A stretch of DNA of 64,000 nt from BOG-908 sp965198825 (GTDB taxonomy: Bacteria; Pseudomonadota; Alphaproteobacteria; Acetobacterales; Acetobacteraceae): positions 124,001 through 188,000 of the forward strand of contig CBDAQB010000003.1 of the NCBI GenBank assembly GCA_965198825.1, in the 5' to 3' direction. The notes below the pieces were generated by a model. That model saw only the letters and a program-made list of their open reading frames with translations. It had not been told where the DNA came from and made no database searches. Numbering within the stretch: the first letter of the stretch is position 1; every line of letters begins with the position of its first letter. Shown here in pieces: positions 59,929 through 64,000 of the stretch. The position numbers and the translations under genes were made by a program.

Positions 59929-60260
59929 ACCGGGTCGCTGCAAGCCGCCACCGCGCGGCGCACATGTCGCGCGAAGCGATGTACGAGATGGTCCGCGCTC
60001 CGGTGATCACCGAGAAGGCGACGCTTCTGACAGAGCGCAACCAGGTAGTGTTTCGCGTTGCGATCGACGCCAGCAAGCCGGAGATCAAGGCTGCTGTCGA
60101 GACGCTGTTCGGCGTGAAGGTCACTGGCGTGAACACGCTCGTCCAGAAGGGCAAGACTAAGCGTTTCAAGGGCCGGCCCGGCGTTCGGTCCGACGTGAAG
60201 AAGGCTTACGTGCAGCTCGCGGATGGTCAGTCGATCGACCTGACCAGCGGCGTGGCCTGA
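59925..60260 (+). CDS. rplW: 50S ribosomal protein L23
   Basis: 111 residues; its ATG overlaps the rplD stop by 4 bases. Core: MYEMVRAPVITEKATLLTER, ALFGVKVTGVNTL-type region (TLFGVKVTGVNTLVQKGK). It docks trigger factor and SRP at the tunnel exit. The first 13 residues are an N-terminal addition; ATG 59964 is an alternative. Confidence 0.96.
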   Translation: MNRVAASRHRAAHMSREAMYEMVRAPVITEKATLLTERNQVVFRVAIDASKPEIKAAVETLFGVKVTGVNTLVQKGKTKRFKGRPGVRSDVKKAYVQLADGQSIDLTSGVA

Positions 60261-60271
60261 GGAAGAGATAA

Positions 60272-61102
60272 ATGGCTCTTAAGCAATTCAAACCGGTCAC
60301 GGCGAGCCTTCGCGGCACTGTCCTGATCAACCGCGCCGAACTCTGGAAGGGCAAGCCCGTTAAGGGCCTGACCGAAGGCAAGTCGAAGTCGGGCGGCCGC
60401 AACAATCACGGCCGCACCACCTCCTTCTTCCGCGGCGGTGGACACAAGCAGTCCTACCGCATCGTCGATTTCAAGCGCCGCAAGTTCGACATTCCTGCTG
60501 TCGTCGAGCGGCTCGAATACGATCCGAACCGCACCGCCTTCATTGCCCTGATCAAGTATCAGGACGGCGAACTGTCCTACATCCTCGCGCCGCAGCGCCT
60601 GCGCGTGGGTGACAGCGTCATTGCCGGTGCGCGCGTGGACATCAAGCCCGGCAATGCGATGCCGCTGGCGACGATCCCTGTCGGCACCATCGTGCACAAT
60701 ATCGAATTGAAGCAGGGCGCAGGCGGCAAGATGTCGCGCGCGGCCGGCACCTACGCGCAGCTCGTCGGCAAGGATGCCGGCTACGCGCAGGTCAAGCTGC
60801 AGTCTGGTGAACTGCGTGTCGTCCGTGCCGAATGCATGGCGACCATTGGCGCCGTGTCGAACGCCGACAACATGAACCAGCATCTCGGTAAAGCCGGGCG
60901 CAACCGCTGGCTCGGGCGCCGTCCGCATAACCGCGGCGTCGTCATGAACCCGGTTGATCACCCGCATGGTGGTGGCGAAGGCCGCACGTCCGGTGGCCGT
61001 CATCCGGTCACGCCATGGGGTAAACCGACGAAGGGTTACAAGACCCGAGTCAACAAGCGGACGGACAAGCTCATCATTCGTCGCGCGAGCAAGGGCAAGT
61101 AG
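60272..61102 (+). CDS. rplB: 50S ribosomal protein L2
   Basis: 276 residues: MALKQFKPVTASLRGTVLIN, SGGRNNHGRTTSFFRGGGHK and VMNPVDHPHGGGEGRTSGGR, including the functionally important His in DHPHGGG. Essential for subunit association. Confidence 0.99.
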   Translation: MALKQFKPVTASLRGTVLINRAELWKGKPVKGLTEGKSKSGGRNNHGRTTSFFRGGGHKQSYRIVDFKRRKFDIPAVVERLEYDPNRTAFIALIKYQDGELSYILAPQRLRVGDSVIAGARVDIKPGNAMPLATIPVGTIVHNIELKQGAGGKMSRAAGTYAQLVGKDAGYAQVKLQSGELRVVRAECMATIGAVSNADNMNQHLGKAGRNRWLGRRPHNRGVVMNPVDHPHGGGEGRTSGGRHPVTPWGKPTKGYKTRVNKRTDKLIIRRASKGK

Positions 61103-61103
61103 G

Positions 61104-61382
61104 ATGGCACGCTCAGTATGGAAAGGTCCGTTCGTTGACGGATACCTCCTCGGCAAAGCAGACAAGGCGCGTGCGTCCGGTCGCAACGAGATCATCAAGA
61201 TCTGGTCGCGCCGCTCGACGATCCTGCCGCAGTTCGTAGGCCTCACCTTCGGGGTCTATAACGGCCACAAGTTCCTGCCGGTGCAGGTCAACGAGAACAT
61301 GGTCGGCCACAAGTTTGGCGAGTTCTCGCCCACACGCACGTTCACCGGCCATGCGGCCGACAAGAAGGCGAGGCGGGGATGA
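61104..61382 (+). CDS. rpsS: 30S ribosomal protein S19
   Basis: 92 residues: MARSVWKGPFVDGYLLGKAD, SRRSTILPQFVGLTFGVYNG, FSPTRTFTGHAADKKARRG. It starts 1 bp after the rplB stop; the longer upstream open frame overlaps rplB and is rejected. Confidence 0.98.
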   Translation: MARSVWKGPFVDGYLLGKADKARASGRNEIIKIWSRRSTILPQFVGLTFGVYNGHKFLPVQVNENMVGHKFGEFSPTRTFTGHAADKKARRG

Positions 61383-61869
61383 GCCAGCAGAAGCAGCCGC
61401 GCCGCATCGCTGATACCGAGGCGCAGTGCATCCTCAGCAATTTGCGCGTCAGCCCTCGCAAGCTGAATCTCGTAGCCGGCCTGATACGCAACGAGCCTGC
61501 CAGCAAGGCTGTGGCCACGCTGACGTTTAGCAAGCGCCGCATTGCGCACGCCGTTCGCAAGGCGCTTGAGAGCGCCATTGCAAACGCCGAGAACAACCAT
61601 CAGCTCGACGTGGACCAGTTGGTCGTATCGCGCGTCGAGGTTGGCCGTTCGGTCGTCATGCGCCGCTTCCATGCGCGTGGCCGCGGCCGCGCGGCGCGCA
61701 TCGAGAAATGGTTCAGCCACATGAAGATCGTGGTGGCCGAGCGCGAAGTGCAGCCAGAGCCAGTTGCCGAGAAGGAGGCTTCGCCGAAGGCCACTTCTGC
61801 GAAGCCCGGTGCCCGCAAGCCTGCATCGCGCAAGCCGGCTGCAGCGAAGAACGAGAAGAGGGCGGCCTG

Positions 61870-61870
<1 letters not shown>
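61379..61870 (+). CDS. rplV: 50S ribosomal protein L22 with extended C-terminus
   Basis: 163 residues. The core NLRVSPRKLNLVAGLIRNEP and RARGRAARIEKWFSHMKIVV is standard L22. The last 45 residues or so (SPKATSAKPGARKPASRKPA and so on) are a basic Ala/Lys/Pro tail not present in the 110-residue forms. It overlaps rpsS by 4 bases. It lines the exit tunnel. Confidence 0.96.
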
Positions 61871-62547
<677 letters not shown>

Positions 62548-62558
62548 GGATTTGAGAA

Positions 62559-62975
62559 ATGCTCTCTCCTAAACGAACCAAATTCCGCAAGGCGCACAAG
62601 GGCCGCATCCATGGCCTCGCCAAGGGCGGCACCGCATTGAACTTCGGCCAGTTCGGCCTGAAGGCTCTCGAGCCGGAGCGCATCACCGCGCGCCAGATCG
62701 AAGCTGCACGACGCGCCATCACGCGCGCCATGAAGCGTGCCGGCCGTGTGTGGATCAGGATCTTCCCTGATGTTCCGGTGTCGATGAAGCCTGCCGAAGT
62801 CCGCATGGGCTCCGGCAAGGGCGCGCCCGAGTTTTGGGTCGCGCGCGTCAAGCCAGGCCGCATCATGTTCGAAATCGATGGCGTCCCTGCCGAGATCGCC
62901 AGCCAGGCGCTCGCCCTTGGTGCGGCCAAGCTGCCGATCAAGACCAAGTTCATCACGCGTCTCGGGGAGGGCTAG
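62559..62975 (+). CDS. rplP: 50S ribosomal protein L16
   Basis: 138 residues: MLSPKRTKFRKAHKGRIHGL, ARQIEAARRAITRAMKRAGR and MGSGKGAPEFWVARVKPG. It helps position the A-site tRNA. Confidence 0.98.
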   Translation: MLSPKRTKFRKAHKGRIHGLAKGGTALNFGQFGLKALEPERITARQIEAARRAITRAMKRAGRVWIRIFPDVPVSMKPAEVRMGSGKGAPEFWVARVKPGRIMFEIDGVPAEIASQALALGAAKLPIKTKFITRLGEG

Positions 62976-62978
62976 GCC

Positions 62979-63185
62979 ATGTCGAAGCCTTCCGACATCC
63001 GTGCGAAATCGCCTGATGAGCTGGGCACCCTTCTGCTCGACCTGCGCCGGGAGCAGTTCAACCTGCGTTTCCAGCGCGCGACTGGCCAGAACGAAGCGAC
63101 GGGTCGCGTGCGCGCAGTGCGCCGCGATATCGCCCGCGTGAAAACCATCCTGGCGGAGAAGTCATCCTCCGCCGCCAAAGCCTGA
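62979..63185 (+). CDS. rpmC: 50S ribosomal protein L29
   Basis: 68 residues: MSKPSDIRAKSPDELGTLLL, NLRFQRATGQ, RAVRRDIARVKTILAEK. Located 3 bp after rplP. Confidence 0.97.
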   Translation: MSKPSDIRAKSPDELGTLLLDLRREQFNLRFQRATGQNEATGRVRAVRRDIARVKTILAEKSSSAAKA

Positions 63186-63198
63186 AAGGAGGTCTGCG

Positions 63199-63534
63199 AT
63201 GCCAAGGCGCGTCCTGACCGGGCGAGTGACGAGCGACAAGATGGACAAGACGATTACCGTTCTTGTCGATCGTCGCATCATGCACCCGCTCTACAAGAAG
63301 TTCATCCGCCGCTCGAAGAAGTATGCGGCGCATGACGAAGCCAACGAGTGCAAGACCGGCGACCTCGTGCGTATCGTCGAGTGCCCGCCGATCTCCAAGC
63401 GCAAGACCTGGACCGTGATCGAGCGCAACGGTGCCGTGCTATCGGCTGCCGCCGCCGATGCCGTTGCGTCCGTCGAAGCGCGCGCCCACTCGCACATCGG
63501 CACCGCCGATGCTCCCGCTGAAACGCACGCGTAG
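63199..63534 (+). CDS. rpsQ: 30S ribosomal protein S17 with C-terminal extension
   Basis: 111 residues: MPRRVLTGRVTSDKMDKTIT, RRSKKYAAHDEANECKTGDL, ISKRKTWTVIE. The last 30 residues (Ala/His-rich) exceed the usual 80-90-residue form. AAAGGAGG lies upstream. Confidence 0.97.
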   Translation: MPRRVLTGRVTSDKMDKTITVLVDRRIMHPLYKKFIRRSKKYAAHDEANECKTGDLVRIVECPPISKRKTWTVIERNGAVLSAAAADAVASVEARAHSHIGTADAPAETHA

Positions 63535-63551
63535 AGCAGGGGCGAAGAAAA

Positions 63552-63920
63552 ATGATCCATCCCGAGTCCAACCTCGAAGTGGCCGACAACTCCGGCGCGC
63601 GCCGCGTGCAGTGCATCAAGGTGCTCGGCGGCAGCAAGCGGAAGTTCGCCTCCGTCGGCGACGTCATTGTCGTGTCCGTCAAGGAAGCCATTCCGCGCGG
63701 CAAGGTGAAGAAGGGCGACGTCCACCAGGCGGTGATCGTGCGCACGTCGTTCCCCGTGCGCCGTCCTGACGGCAGCGCCATCCGCTTCGACACCAATGCT
63801 GCCGTGCTGATCAACAAGCAGCAGGAGCCGATCGGCACGCGCATCTTCGGCCCGGTCGTACGCGAGCTTCGCGGCCGCAAGTTCATGAAGATCATCTCCC
63901 TCGCCCCAGAGGTGCTGTGA
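63552..63920 (+). CDS. rplN: 50S ribosomal protein L14
   Basis: 122 residues: MIHPESNLEVADNSGARRVQ, CIKVLGGSKRKFASVGDVIV, RIFGPVVRELRGRKFMKIIS. It forms part of the intersubunit bridge. Full length. Confidence 0.98.
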   Translation: MIHPESNLEVADNSGARRVQCIKVLGGSKRKFASVGDVIVVSVKEAIPRGKVKKGDVHQAVIVRTSFPVRRPDGSAIRFDTNAAVLINKQQEPIGTRIFGPVVRELRGRKFMKIISLAPEVL

Positions 63921-64000
63921 TGGCTGCGCGTATCCGCAAGGGCGACCAGGTCGTCGTCATCACCGGCTCCGACCGCGGCAAGCGCGGCGAAGTCCTGCGC
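63920..64000 (+). CDS. rplX: 50S ribosomal protein L24 (cut by the window edge)
   Basis: Only the first 27 codons are present: MAARIRKGDQVVVITGSDRG, then KRGEVLR, the KOW-type start of L24. The ATG overlaps the rplN stop by 1 base. Confidence 0.93.
   Translation, partial: MAARIRKGDQVVVITGSDRGKRGEVLR

Overview
The window looks like chromosome from an alphaproteobacterium, most likely Acetobacteraceae (Rhodospirillales). The right-hand 25 kb carries the rplKAJL-rpoBC, rpsL-rpsG-tuf and S10 gene blocks with alphaproteobacterial-type proteins. It also carries long A/T-tract inverted repeats of a kind I associate with acetic acid bacteria and their relatives. Base composition is high GC throughout. 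The family assignment is an inference from gene content; no rRNA gene is present.

Bases 1 to about 38500 form an accessory region. It ends at a 47-bp copy of the 3' half of a tRNA-Arg(ACG) gene (38452-38498), next to a truncated tyrosine integrase (37092-38285), so it reads as a genomic island inserted at tRNA-Arg. From left to right it holds: (1) decayed genes (frameshifted hypothetical, cytochrome b561 remnant) and an AlpA-like regulator; (2) a two-gene Septu-like defence pair (PtuA-type ATPase, PtuB-type HNH nuclease); (3) a RiPP cluster with a 60-residue precursor ending in Y-N-R / H-N-R / H-N-R triads, a radical SAM/SPASM maturase, a 2OG-Fe(II) oxygenase and an HEXXH protein, with a divergent glycosyltransferase; (4) a CHASE3 histidine kinase cut off by a one-and-a-half-copy IS3-family element; (5) a 1570-residue Avs-like protein (PD-(D/E)XK nuclease, STAND NTPase and long C-terminal region); (6) a cell-surface block (GT-C glycosyltransferase, two acyltransferase-3 proteins, methyltransferase, small secreted and membrane proteins); (7) scattered IS66 remnants around an aspartic protease.

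The most unusual locus is the eight-gene, overlapping, minus-strand operon at 31391-37037. In order of transcription it encodes a carrier-protein-like polypeptide, an XRE repressor, an ImmA/IrrE metallopeptidase whose C-terminus looks like a chagasin-type cysteine-protease inhibitor, a papain-like cysteine protease with an intact catalytic set, a thymidylate-synthase-like enzyme, a small helical protein (possibly MazG-like), a membrane-anchored dCTP-deaminase/dUTPase-fold protein and a 5-hmdU-kinase/thymine-pyrophosphorylase-like protein. I read it as a repressor-controlled, stress-derepressed nucleotide or DNA-base modification system coupled to a protease and its inhibitor. I do not know a described system with this composition.

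From 38500 onward the genes look like chromosomal backbone: S9 peptidase, aldehyde dehydrogenase, a TlpA/DipZ-like thioredoxin, a Nei-type DNA glycosylase, then rplK-rplA-rplJ-rplL-rpoB-rpoC, rpsL-rpsG-tuf and rpsJ through rplX (cut by the window edge). secE/nusG do not precede rplK, and fusA is missing between rpsG and tuf. A long inverted repeat sits between rpoB and rpoC.
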